Source: Aureispira sp050633105
GTDB lineage: Bacteria; Bacteroidota; Bacteroidia; Chitinophagales; Saprospiraceae
Reading direction: 5' to 3'
DNA: 64,000 nt
Assembly (NCBI GenBank): GCA_050633105.1
Contig: JBOEFW010000016.1
Span: forward strand, 186,001 to 250,000
Shown: in pieces, positions 27,334 to 35,476 of the stretch
How the letters are laid out: every line of letters begins with the position of its first letter
How positions within the stretch are numbered: position 1 is the first letter of the stretch
Made by a program: the position numbers and the translations under genes
The notes under the pieces: model-generated
What the model was told of the DNA's origin: nothing
The model's input: only the letters and a program-made list of their open reading frames with translations
Databases searched by the model: none

Positions 27334-27341
27334 TAATTTTG
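27334..27341 (+). promoter_or_regulatory. -7 element of the aldehyde dehydrogenase promoter
   Basis: TAATTTTG matches TAnnTTTG and lies 50 bases before the ATG. No TTG stands at the -33 position, which fits a promoter that needs its AraC-type activator. The rest of the 308-base gap 27084-27391 is AT-rich; no clear activator repeats could be picked out by eye. Confidence 0.4.
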
Positions 27342-27391
27342 CATAAGGCCTCTAAAGCCAAATTTTAACAACTATCAAAACAGTAGATACT

Positions 27392-28915
27392 ATGAGTGAT
27401 GTAATAGCAACACAGCAACCTGTACTTGAGAAGCCTATCTTCAAAAATCAGTATGAAAATTTCATAGGTGGTCAATGGATTGCGCCAACTAAAGGGCAGT
27501 ATTTTGAGAACACTTCCCCTGTAGATGGACAAACCTTCACCAAAATTGCTCGCTCTACAGCAGCCGATGTTGAATTAGCCATCGATGCTGCTTGGGCAGC
27601 AGCCCCTCAATGGAACAATTCTTCCGCGACAGAACGCAGCAATATGCTTTTAAAAATTGCCCAAGTTATGGAGGATAACTTAGAAATATTGGCCCGAGCA
27701 GAAACTTGGGACAACGGCAAAGCTATTCGAGAAACCAGAGCTGCAGACATGCCCTTAGCCATTGATCATTTCCGTTATTTTGCAGGAGTAATTAGAGCAG
27801 AAGAAGGGAGTGTAAGCGAATTAGACCGTTCTACCGTTTCTTTAAATGTTCCTGAACCTCTAGGAGTCGTTGGTCAAATTATTCCTTGGAATTTTCCAAT
27901 TTTAATGGCCGCTTGGAAAGTAGCTCCTGCATTGGCAGCAGGCAATTGTGTTGTGCTAAAACCCGCAGAGCAAACCCCTGTTGGTATTTTAATTTTAGCA
28001 GAGCTCATTGAAGGGATTTTACCCGATGGTGTCTTCAATATTGTTAGCGGATTTGGCTTAGAAGCAGGCAAACCTTTAGCCTCTAGTCCGCGCATCAATA
28101 AAATTGCGTTTACTGGCGAAACAACAACAGGGCAGCTCATCATGCAATATGCTTCCAAAAACATTATTCCTGTTACCTTAGAATTAGGGGGGAAATCTCC
28201 CAATATTTTCTTGGAGAGTATCATGGATGCAGATGATGAATTCTTTGACAAATGCATAGAAGGAGCGGTTATGTTTGCGCTCAATCAAGGAGAAGTCTGC
28301 ACTTGTCCATCTCGTATTCTCATTCAAGAAAATATCTATGATGCCTTTATTGCCCGTGTGGTAGAACGAACCAAAGCGATTAAACAAGGACACCCTTTAG
28401 ATCCAACTACGATGATGGGTGCACAGGCTTCTAACGACCAGTATGAGAAAATTCTACACTACATCAATATTGGAAAAGAAGAAGGATGTGATGTCTTAAC
28501 AGGAGGAGCTGCCGCCATAAACGAAGGCTTAGAAGGCGGGTATTACATTCAGCCGACCCTTCTGAAAGGCAATAATAAAATGCGTGTTTTTCAAGAAGAA
28601 ATCTTTGGTCCAGTTGCTTGTGTAACCACCTTCAAAGATGAAGCCGAAGCCATTGAAATTGCGAATGATACGCTCTATGGATTAGGGGCAGGCGTTTGGA
28701 CAAGAGATATGCATCAAGCGTATCAAATATCTAGAGCCGTACAAGCAGGGCGTGTTTGGGTCAATTGTTATCATAATTACCCCGCTCATGCACCTTTTGG
28801 TGGCTACAAAAAATCAGGCATTGGACGAGAGAATCACAAGATGATGCTCAACCACTATCGTCAAACTAAGAACATGTTGATTTCATACGATAAAAAAGCG
28901 CTTGGCTTCTTCTAA
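27392..28915 (+). CDS. NAD-dependent aldehyde dehydrogenase (acetaldehyde dehydrogenase type)
   Basis: 507 residues, the usual length. It oxidises aldehydes to acids with NAD(P). The Rossmann part has PWNFP at 165-169 and FTGETTTG at 240-247, the catalytic Glu is 264 in LELGGKSPN, and the nucleophile Cys303 lies in NQGEVCTCPSRI. The doubled CTC is characteristic of the acetaldehyde/chloroacetaldehyde (ExaC/AldB/AcoD) group. It is flanked by the AraC regulator upstream and by DUF779 downstream, a recurring trio in ethanol or aldehyde use. A terminator-like hairpin separates it from DUF779. Confidence 0.92.
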   Translation: MSDVIATQQPVLEKPIFKNQYENFIGGQWIAPTKGQYFENTSPVDGQTFTKIARSTAADVELAIDAAWAAAPQWNNSSATERSNMLLKIAQVMEDNLEILARAETWDNGKAIRETRAADMPLAIDHFRYFAGVIRAEEGSVSELDRSTVSLNVPEPLGVVGQIIPWNFPILMAAWKVAPALAAGNCVVLKPAEQTPVGILILAELIEGILPDGVFNIVSGFGLEAGKPLASSPRINKIAFTGETTTGQLIMQYASKNIIPVTLELGGKSPNIFLESIMDADDEFFDKCIEGAVMFALNQGEVCTCPSRILIQENIYDAFIARVVERTKAIKQGHPLDPTTMMGAQASNDQYEKILHYINIGKEEGCDVLTGGAAAINEGLEGGYYIQPTLLKGNNKMRVFQEEIFGPVACVTTFKDEAEAIEIANDTLYGLGAGVWTRDMHQAYQISRAVQAGRVWVNCYHNYPAHAPFGGYKKSGIGRENHKMMLNHYRQTKNMLISYDKKALGFF

Positions 28916-28934
28916 AAAAAAAATTCTATTGCCT

Positions 28935-28980
28935 TAGGTTCGCCAGTCTTTGTGGTATAGATTGGTGAGCCTATTTTTTT
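28935..28980 (+). terminator. intrinsic terminator or attenuator between aldehyde dehydrogenase and DUF779
   Basis: Arms 28935-28948 and 28960-28973 pair over 14 positions, with three G-U pairs that only hold in plus-strand RNA, and seven T follow directly (28974-28980). DUF779 starts 15 bases later, leaving no room for a separate promoter between. The hairpin may lower expression of the second gene relative to the first. Confidence 0.65.
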
Positions 28981-28995
28981 AATAAAAAATAAGTT

Positions 28996-29370
28996 ATGAT
29001 AGCACGGGTATTAGTTACCGAACAAGCAACAACCATTATTGATCAATTAAGAGCAGAACATGGCCCTCTAATGTTTCATCAAAGCGGAGGGTGTTGTGAT
29101 GGCTCTTCACCAATGTGTTTTCCTGTAGGAGAATTGCTACTCAATCAGCAAGATGTTTGGTTGGGTACCATTCATGATTGCCCTTTTTATATGTCCAAAG
29201 ATCAGTTTGAATACTGGAAATACACACAATTAACATTGGATGTAGTGTCTGGTAGAGGAGCTAGTTTTTCCTTAGAAATTCCTTTAGGGGTTCGTTTCCT
29301 AATTATTTCTAGGCTCTTCTCAGAGGAAGAATTCCAACAATTGTCTCCGATTAAATGGGGCAAGGAATAA
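28996..29370 (+). CDS. DUF779 protein, partner of aldehyde dehydrogenase
   Basis: 124 residues. The family signature HQSGGCCDGSSPMC is at 28-41, with Cys33, Cys34 and Cys41, which could bind a metal or be redox-active. DUF779 genes follow acetaldehyde-dehydrogenase genes in many bacteria, sometimes called adhI-like; the biochemical role is not settled. Its stop codon lies inside a hairpin shared with the convergent lipoprotein gene. Confidence 0.85.
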   Translation: MIARVLVTEQATTIIDQLRAEHGPLMFHQSGGCCDGSSPMCFPVGELLLNQQDVWLGTIHDCPFYMSKDQFEYWKYTQLTLDVVSGRGASFSLEIPLGVRFLIISRLFSEEEFQQLSPIKWGKE

Positions 29371-29395
29371 TCTTCTTTTTCAAGAAGCCTTATTC
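29365..29395. terminator. bidirectional hairpin across two convergent stop codons
   Basis: GAATAA-T-CTTCTT (from 29365) pairs with AAGAAG-CC-TTATTC (to 29395), with a small internal loop. It covers the stop of DUF779 (plus) and of the convergent lipoprotein (minus). Confidence 0.5.
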
Positions 29396-29767
29396 TTCCA
29401 TTTTGTACAGACTCATTCTCAGTGTATCTTCCGTTTCCATAGGAAAAACTAATTGGATGGTATCGTTCTTTAAGTCTAAAAGAGCCCTTATTTCTAGCGA
29501 GTCTTGTTGACTTCTAAAACTCAACCAATCCCCTTCTATACGGTACTCTCCTGTATCTTGATGAGCTTCATTCCCAAAGCGTCTATAGTGCTGTGTTCCA
29601 TCAAACCAAAATCCATTCTCCTTTGTTGGATCACTACTTTTGCTAATGTCTTTGCCCCCATAATTAACGTTGTAAATTTTCCAATTGCCTTTTAAAGTAC
29701 TTGCTTTGTCCTTTCCACAGGCCATCAATAAAGCGCCACAACAGATCAAACTTATTAGGTATTTCAT
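29390..29767 (-). CDS. small lipoprotein of unknown function
   Basis: 125 residues. The lipobox ALLMAC puts the lipid on Cys17. The mature part (LKGNWKIYNVNYGGKDI, then EYRIEGDWLSFRSQQDSLEI) is a small beta domain resembling the lipocalin-like lipoproteins common in this phylum. Its ATG overlaps the TGA of the OsmC gene (ATGA), so the two are translated together. Confidence 0.75.
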   Translation of the reverse strand: MKYLISLICCGALLMACGKDKASTLKGNWKIYNVNYGGKDISKSSDPTKENGFWFDGTQHYRRFGNEAHQDTGEYRIEGDWLSFRSQQDSLEIRALLDLKNDTIQLVFPMETEDTLRMSLYKMEE

Positions 29768-30207
29768 TTTTCTATGCGAGTTGTTTTGATAATTATTTGG
29801 GGTGTTAATGTTTTATGCACAGGACATTTATCAGCAATCTTCATCAATCGTTTGATTTGTTGTTCGTCTAAATCGCCTTTTAGCTGAATTCGGCGCTCAA
29901 TAATATCTACTTTTGCACTGGTCGCCTCACAATCCATGCAATCCTTGTAATAATCTTTGGAGTGGCGCAATTGCACTTCGACCCCTTCTAAAGGCCATTC
30001 TTTGCGTGTCGCATACATACGCATAGTTATTACGGTACACGCTCCCAAGCTAGACAATAAGTAATCATAAGGATTGGGTCCCTTATCACTGCCGCCTAAA
30101 CTCTTAGGCTCATCGGCGATCAATTGATGTACTCCTGCCTGAATCGTAGTCAAAAAACCTTCTTGACCAATACTTACCCGTACTGGATAATTTTCCTCTG
30201 CACTCAT
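29764..30207 (-). CDS. OsmC-family peroxiredoxin-like protein
   Basis: 147 residues. The two active cysteines are Cys57 in SLGACTVIT and Cys128 in DKCPVHKTL, as in OsmC/YhfA proteins that reduce organic hydroperoxides with thiols. An extra CMDC pair at 90-93 is not part of the classical site. It is cytoplasmic. It overlaps the lipoprotein gene downstream by four bases. Confidence 0.88.
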   Translation of the reverse strand: MSAEENYPVRVSIGQEGFLTTIQAGVHQLIADEPKSLGGSDKGPNPYDYLLSSLGACTVITMRMYATRKEWPLEGVEVQLRHSKDYYKDCMDCEATSAKVDIIERRIQLKGDLDEQQIKRLMKIADKCPVHKTLTPQIIIKTTRIEK

Positions 30208-30284
30208 TATTGCTCGTTTTAGTTGGGGATCTAATTCATAAAATAGTATTAATAATCACTCTATAAACTTAGCAAAAAATAGCG

Positions 30285-30965
30285 CTACAACTGGAGATGG
30301 GCTCTAATTTCTTGAAATTCTTTAGAAAAGGGCGCTTGGATACAAAGTCTTTTTTGAGTATAGGGATGAACAAATGCTAGTTGCTCCGCATGAAGCATCA
30401 TTTTGGTCAAGCCAAATTGTTCTTTGAGCAGGCGGTTCTGCTTGTTGCAACCATGTGGTCGATCGCCCAAAATAGGATGGCGCAAATGGTTACAATGCTT
30501 TCGAATCTGATGAAAACGCCCTGTTTTGGGAAAAGCCTGCACCAAACTATAACGCGAGGTCGAAAACTTCCCTGAAGCCCACGGCATCTCAGATTGTCCT
30601 ACCAATTTAAAACTGGTACAAGCTTCTTGCTCTTTGCCTCGATCGTTCACCAACGGCTTTTCTACCAATACTTGACTAGGAAAATGCCCTCGTACCAAAG
30701 CATAATAGGTCTTTTGTGTCGTTTCTTCTTGCCACTGCGCCTGCGCTGCTTTAGTCGCTTCTCCACTCAACCCAAACAATAAAACGCCCGATGTTTTACG
30801 ATCCAATCGATGGACTAAATGCACCAACTGTCCCAATTGGTCGCGCAAAAGTTGCAAAGCAAACTCAGTCGCGTCATTTGCTATTTTGCTTCGGTGAACG
30901 AGTAAACCGTGGGGCTTGTTGATAGCGACGTAGTGATCGTCTTGGTAGAGGATGGGGAGTGGCAT
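30285..30965 (-). CDS. RluA-family pseudouridine synthase (TruC-like)
   Basis: 226 residues. The catalytic Asp55 lies in VHRLDRKTSGVLLFG. There is no N-terminal S4 domain, which matches TruC, the enzyme for U65 of some tRNAs, more than RluC or RluD. It has the substrate-binding FPKTGRFHQIRKHCNHLRHPI and the ILGDRPHG ending. tRNA or rRNA target is inferred from domain layout only. Confidence 0.88.
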   Translation of the reverse strand: MPLPILYQDDHYVAINKPHGLLVHRSKIANDATEFALQLLRDQLGQLVHLVHRLDRKTSGVLLFGLSGEATKAAQAQWQEETTQKTYYALVRGHFPSQVLVEKPLVNDRGKEQEACTSFKLVGQSEMPWASGKFSTSRYSLVQAFPKTGRFHQIRKHCNHLRHPILGDRPHGCNKQNRLLKEQFGLTKMMLHAEQLAFVHPYTQKRLCIQAPFSKEFQEIRAHLQL

Positions 30966-31047
30966 TTGTTTTTTTATTAAAAATTTATTATCTTACTAAA
31001 AAAATTAAATTATAAAAACAATAGTAAGTTTTTCACAAAAAATTAGG

Positions 31048-32736
31048 ATGAAAAGTTATTCAGACAACATGAATGAAATTTCTAACGATGTTTTATTTGA
31101 TGGTTTATTAGGACATGGTCTTTTCGCTAAAAAAATTCCTAACTTCCTTTCCAGTGAACTGTTTTTACATTATTTCAAAGAAGCATATATAAAACCTGAA
31201 AAACTATTAGATATTTCTCCTTCTCCTAAAGGATACATAAGGTATAATAATATGAGAAATAATAGCACACCTCGTCCTTTAGCTATTCCTGAGCCCTTTG
31301 CTTATGCTCTTTTATCCTATACATTAAAAGAGAATTGGCAAAAGTTGCAGATTCACTTTAACACGATGACTCTCAACAATTCTCACAAAATAAGTAGAAT
31401 ACATGTAAGAAATAAAAAAGCTCAGAAAGCTATTTTTGAAATGAACTATAAAAATTTTGATTTAGATGGAAATCCAGTAGATGATATTATCATAGGCAAA
31501 AGGTACCAAGTAAATGCAGATATTTCAAAATGTTTTCCTAGTATATATTCTCATGCTACTTCTTGGGCACTCGAAGGAAAATCTAATGCTAAAAATAATA
31601 TTAATAAAAAAGAAGAATGGTATAATAAAATTGATTTCAGTACAAGAAATATCAAATACGGAGAAACTAACGGATTATTAATTGGACCTCATGCTTCTAA
31701 CCTTTTATCTGAAATAATACTAACTAGAGTAGATAAGGAACTAAGTGATCAAAAATTCCAATACATAAGAAACATAGATGATTATACGTGCTATGTCAGT
31801 TCTTATGGAGAAGCTGAAAAATTCCTCCTCACATTATCAAAAGAGCTATCTAAATATGAATTGTCTCTGAATCATAAAAAGTCTGAGATAAAAAAACTCC
31901 CAACTGAAAGTGAAGCATCCTGGGCTAATCAATTAAGAAGATATATAAACCATGAAATAAGTTATTTTTTTACTAAAAAAATAATTGAAAAAAAACACAT
32001 TTCAATAAAAAAAATAAATACAATTGAAATTAAAATGTTTTTAGATTTCGTAGTCTCTTTAACTAAAAAGAACAATCAAAACGTATCTATAATCAACTAT
32101 GCCATTAAAACGCTATCTAACAAAGAGTTAAGCCACAATGCTCAGATATACTTACTAAAAAAAATTCATCATTTAGTCTTACTTTATCCTTATCTATGTT
32201 CTATTTTGGAAAAACATCTATTTGATGCACATAAAGTAGATCCTTCTTATATAATTCCAATAGCAAAAGATTTATATAAAGAAGGCATCAACAACAACAA
32301 TTATGAAGCATGTTCTTATTCTATATACTGGTCATTGAAATATGGAATTCAATTTGATAATGGATATATAGACCCTTCTAAAAATAACAATACTTCAGCC
32401 TTTTCATATTATTTCAAAGAAGATGCTATTAAATCAGAAGATTGCATATTCCTATTACTTGCATTTTTATATGACAAAAGGCATAAAATACCTGACAGAC
32501 CTAGCTATCAAAAAGAATATAGACAATGTGCTAACCATCTCAAAAAAAATGATTTTGATAAATACTGGCTATTCATCTATGAAGTTCTTTCTGCTGATTC
32601 TCTCCCATTTTTATATAAAAAAATGAAAAACGAAAAAATTTCCTTCGTAGAAGAGCAATTTAATACTACTCCACACGCCCACAATAAGCCACACGCAATG
32701 CCAACAATTCCTCCTTCAAACGCAGACGAAACTTAG
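31048..32736 (+). CDS. stand-alone reverse transcriptase of the Unknown-Group/Abi defence type
   Basis: 562 residues. RT motifs in order: RPLAIPEPFAYALLSY at 76-91; motif A YQVNADISKCFPSIYSH with Asp158; motif B TNGLLIGPHASNLLSE at 207-222; motif C YIRNIDDYTCYV with Asp244 and Asp245; motif D ELSLNHKKSEIKKLP. All three catalytic aspartates are present. Residues 290-540 are helical without a maturase, Cas1 or endonuclease domain, as in AbiK-like and other UG/DRT defence RTs. The last 23 residues (from about 540) are translated from sequence antisense to the neighbouring TPR gene. The gene is far more AT-rich than its neighbours (bases 31981-32040 contain 7 G/C in 60; 32761-32820 in the next gene contain 24), a sign of transfer. 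No retron msr/msd is visible, and only 82 bases lie upstream. The precise subgroup cannot be assigned by eye. Confidence 0.85.
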   Translation: MKSYSDNMNEISNDVLFDGLLGHGLFAKKIPNFLSSELFLHYFKEAYIKPEKLLDISPSPKGYIRYNNMRNNSTPRPLAIPEPFAYALLSYTLKENWQKLQIHFNTMTLNNSHKISRIHVRNKKAQKAIFEMNYKNFDLDGNPVDDIIIGKRYQVNADISKCFPSIYSHATSWALEGKSNAKNNINKKEEWYNKIDFSTRNIKYGETNGLLIGPHASNLLSEIILTRVDKELSDQKFQYIRNIDDYTCYVSSYGEAEKFLLTLSKELSKYELSLNHKKSEIKKLPTESEASWANQLRRYINHEISYFFTKKIIEKKHISIKKINTIEIKMFLDFVVSLTKKNNQNVSIINYAIKTLSNKELSHNAQIYLLKKIHHLVLLYPYLCSILEKHLFDAHKVDPSYIIPIAKDLYKEGINNNNYEACSYSIYWSLKYGIQFDNGYIDPSKNNNTSAFSYYFKEDAIKSEDCIFLLLAFLYDKRHKIPDRPSYQKEYRQCANHLKKNDFDKYWLFIYEVLSADSLPFLYKKMKNEKISFVEEQFNTTPHAHNKPHAMPTIPPSNADET

Positions 32737-33706
32737 CTTTTTCGGCAGCATCTAACGCTTCACAACAAGCATCTAATTGCCCTAACTCTGCATAACAAAC
32801 GGCCATGTTTTTATAGGCATACGCATTGTCTTCATCCAATTCAATGGAGCGCTCGGCTGCTTCTAAGGCCATTTGGTATTCTTTTTCTTCTATTAATAAC
32901 GACGCCTTGTTGTTATAAGCATACGCATACTCAGGGTTGGCCACAATCACTTTCTCAAAATACTCCATGGCTTTGGGGTAATTTTTAGTATTGAGGTAAA
33001 TAAAGCCCATGTTATTCAGCATGTCTATGTTGTCAGGAAAAATAGCTAGCATTTTATGACCATAGTATAAGGCCTTTTCAGTATTTCCTACCAAACTATA
33101 GAGATTGGACACAATTGGATAACTTGCGTTGTAATTAGAATCCAAGGTCAACACTTGTTCATGATAGTTAATGGCAATATCAATTAAGCCCTCACTTTCT
33201 GCCACAGCACCTAGACTGTATAAAGCTTTTACATTGGTAGAATCCAAGGCTAGTGTTTCTTTAGCATACTTTAAAGCCGCAGGCATATTGTCCTGCTGCA
33301 CATAACTGCTACTTAACGCCGCTTTGACTTGAGCTGGTTGCTTAGTAGTGGCCAAGACCGCTTCTAAATGTTCGATGGCAATTTGAGCGTTCTGTTCTTC
33401 TTCTTCATACAGTATTCCTAAATCTTGGTGGGCTATACTTTCATCAGGAGATAAGAGCAAAATTTGCTCATAAGATTCGATCGCACGCTTTATATTTCCT
33501 TGTTCTCTATAAATTACAGCTAGGTTATAATACGTTGTAATGTTATTACTATCTAAAGCCAACGCTTTTTGATTCAAAGTAATCGCTTCTTCATAATTTT
33601 CCGCTTCATAGGCTTCCCTAGCAGCAGCGCTCTGCTTTTCTACTTTATCTTGGCAAGCAGCCAATAATAAACAACAACAGCCTATTAACACTAGATTTTT
33701 TTTCAT
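32666..33706 (-). CDS. TPR-repeat lipoprotein
   Basis: 346 residues. The lipobox LLLAAC puts the lipid on Cys18. Eight or so TPR units fill the rest (NNITTYYNLAVIYREQGNIK, LYSLGAVAESEGLIDIA, MLNNMGFIYLNTKNYPKAME). It is a periplasmic scaffold with no known partner. The last 71 bases of the gene overlap the 3' end of the reverse transcriptase on the other strand. A -7-like TACCTTTG is at 33732-33739 on the minus strand, 26 bases before the ATG. Confidence 0.82.
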   Translation of the reverse strand: MKKNLVLIGCCCLLLAACQDKVEKQSAAAREAYEAENYEEAITLNQKALALDSNNITTYYNLAVIYREQGNIKRAIESYEQILLLSPDESIAHQDLGILYEEEEQNAQIAIEHLEAVLATTKQPAQVKAALSSSYVQQDNMPAALKYAKETLALDSTNVKALYSLGAVAESEGLIDIAINYHEQVLTLDSNYNASYPIVSNLYSLVGNTEKALYYGHKMLAIFPDNIDMLNNMGFIYLNTKNYPKAMEYFEKVIVANPEYAYAYNNKASLLIEEKEYQMALEAAERSIELDEDNAYAYKNMAVCYAELGQLDACCEALDAAEKAKFRLRLKEELLALRVAYCGRVE

Positions 33707-33731
33707 CCCTTGATTTTTTGTTGATTCTGGT

Positions 33732-33739
33732 CAAAGGTA
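33732..33739 (-). promoter_or_regulatory. -7-like element of TPR lipoprotein gene
   Basis: TACCTTTG on the minus strand matches TAnnTTTG and lies 26 bases upstream of the ATG, giving a very short leader. No -33 TTG at the right distance. Confidence 0.35.
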
Positions 33740-33801
33740 CGGCATCTCCGTCCTAAACTATTCTTGGTGGTTTTATTTTTTTGTTATTATTCAGCCATTC
33801 T

Positions 33802-35439
33802 TTAGGTTAAATACTTTCCTACAATTGGCATTCTTCTTCCCATTCCAAATGCCTTGGGCGAAACCCTCAAAATCGGCGCTACTTGGACCCGTTTAAATTC
33901 CGTTCTATTAACCATTCCTAGGACTCGATGAACCAACGCCGCCTCAAACCCTTGTTCTATGATTTCCTTAGGCCCTTGACGTTTTTCTATGTATTGGTAT
34001 AAGATAGCATCCAGAACATCGTAATCAGGTAAGCTATCCGAATCAAATTGATCGGGCCGTAATTCAGCAGAAGGAGGTTTGGTAATAATGTTCTCAGGCA
34101 TGATTTCGCTATCTTTATTCATATAGCGCGCCAATTCGTATACTTCTGTCTTGTAGACATCTGCAATGACGGAAAGACCACCTGCCATATCTCCATATAA
34201 GGTGCCATAACCAACAGCCGCTTCGCTTTTATTAGAAGTATTCAGTAGAATATTACCAAACTTATTCGAAAAAGCCATGAGTAACATCCCACGAATACGG
34301 GCTTGAAGATTTTCTTCTGTTACATTAAATTCTAAGCCTGCAAAATGGGGGTTTAAGATCTGTTCATAGGATTGATAAACCGATTCTATTGGAATAATAT
34401 CATACTGGATATTGAGGTTCTCGGCCAATTGTCGGGCATCATTGATCGAGTGATCCGATGAAAATTGAGAGGGCATTAAAATTACCCGTACATTTCCTGC
34501 GCCTAAGGCACGTTGTGCCAACACGGCAACAACCGCAGAATCAATCCCTCCTGATAAGCCCAAGATAGCTTTTTTCAAACCCAGCTTACCAAAATAATCA
34601 CGAATCCCTGTCACCAAACCATCGTGAATCAAACGCATTTTATGTTTCTCTTGGAGGCGTTCTACACCTCCTTCTACCACTGTATCCAAGTCATAAACTC
34701 TTATGTCTTCTTCAAAATAGGGCAATTCATCATGGACCTTTCCATCAGGAGACATAACGATCGAACCTCCATCAAAAATAACCTCTGTTTGAGCGCCCAC
34801 ATGATTCACATAGAACATGGCTTTGCCATACAAGCGTACATTTTCTTGAAGGACATGGATACGATTGTGGGCATGTCCATAGTTGAAGGGAGAGGCGGAC
34901 AAATTGAGCACAAAATCAGGTTCCTGACTCGCCAATTCATCCAAAGGACAGATGGTATACAGTGGGTTTTCATTGCCTACATTCCAAATATCTTCACAAA
35001 CGGTTAGGGCTATTTTTTTCCCCTTGTATTCCACTACCTTGAATTCTTTTGCCGGTTCAAAGTAGCGATACTCATCAAAAATATCATAAGTGGGCAACAA
35101 GGCCTTGTGTTGAATTTGTTGAATGGCGCCATCTGCTAAGAAATAAGCAGAATTATACAAATCCTTTCCCTCCACCACAGGATTGCGGCAAGGTGCACCA
35201 ACCACAATAGCAATATCTTGAGCGGCTGCCGCGAGACTAGCAATAACGGCCTCACTTCGGCGAATAAAGTCATCAAATTCTAAAAAATCACGCGGCGGAT
35301 AGCCTGTGACAGCCAATTCTCCAAAGACAACAATATCTGCACCTTGTGCTTTGGCTTTACTGGTCGCTTCCAGCATTTTTTGTAAGTTTCCGTCAAAATT
35401 TCCAATGTGGTAATTGAGCTGTGCGATTGCTATTTTCAT
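33802..35439 (-). CDS. nadE: glutamine-dependent NAD+ synthetase
   Basis: 545 residues, a two-domain NadE. The N-terminal nitrilase-like amidase has the Glu41-Lys112-Cys148 triad (VVFGELAVTGYPP, HKALLPTYD, LTVCEDIWN) and supplies ammonia from glutamine. The C-terminal synthetase begins near residue 290 with the ATP P-loop LGLSGGIDSAVVA and has NKSEAAVGYGTLYGD for adenylation of nicotinate adenine dinucleotide. Last step of NAD synthesis. It stands alone between the TPR lipoprotein and the Rpn-like gene. Confidence 0.93.
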   Translation of the reverse strand: MKIAIAQLNYHIGNFDGNLQKMLEATSKAKAQGADIVVFGELAVTGYPPRDFLEFDDFIRRSEAVIASLAAAAQDIAIVVGAPCRNPVVEGKDLYNSAYFLADGAIQQIQHKALLPTYDIFDEYRYFEPAKEFKVVEYKGKKIALTVCEDIWNVGNENPLYTICPLDELASQEPDFVLNLSASPFNYGHAHNRIHVLQENVRLYGKAMFYVNHVGAQTEVIFDGGSIVMSPDGKVHDELPYFEEDIRVYDLDTVVEGGVERLQEKHKMRLIHDGLVTGIRDYFGKLGLKKAILGLSGGIDSAVVAVLAQRALGAGNVRVILMPSQFSSDHSINDARQLAENLNIQYDIIPIESVYQSYEQILNPHFAGLEFNVTEENLQARIRGMLLMAFSNKFGNILLNTSNKSEAAVGYGTLYGDMAGGLSVIADVYKTEVYELARYMNKDSEIMPENIITKPPSAELRPDQFDSDSLPDYDVLDAILYQYIEKRQGPKEIIEQGFEAALVHRVLGMVNRTEFKRVQVAPILRVSPKAFGMGRRMPIVGKYLT

Positions 35440-35476
35440 TGTTGTAATGCTGTTTTATATAGTGTGTAGGCTATTT

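Noticed and set aside
31048..32736. Retron or group II intron RT
   Set aside because: No maturase or X domain, no intron RNA domains, no msr/msd space upstream, and motif C reads IDDY within a UG/Abi-like context.
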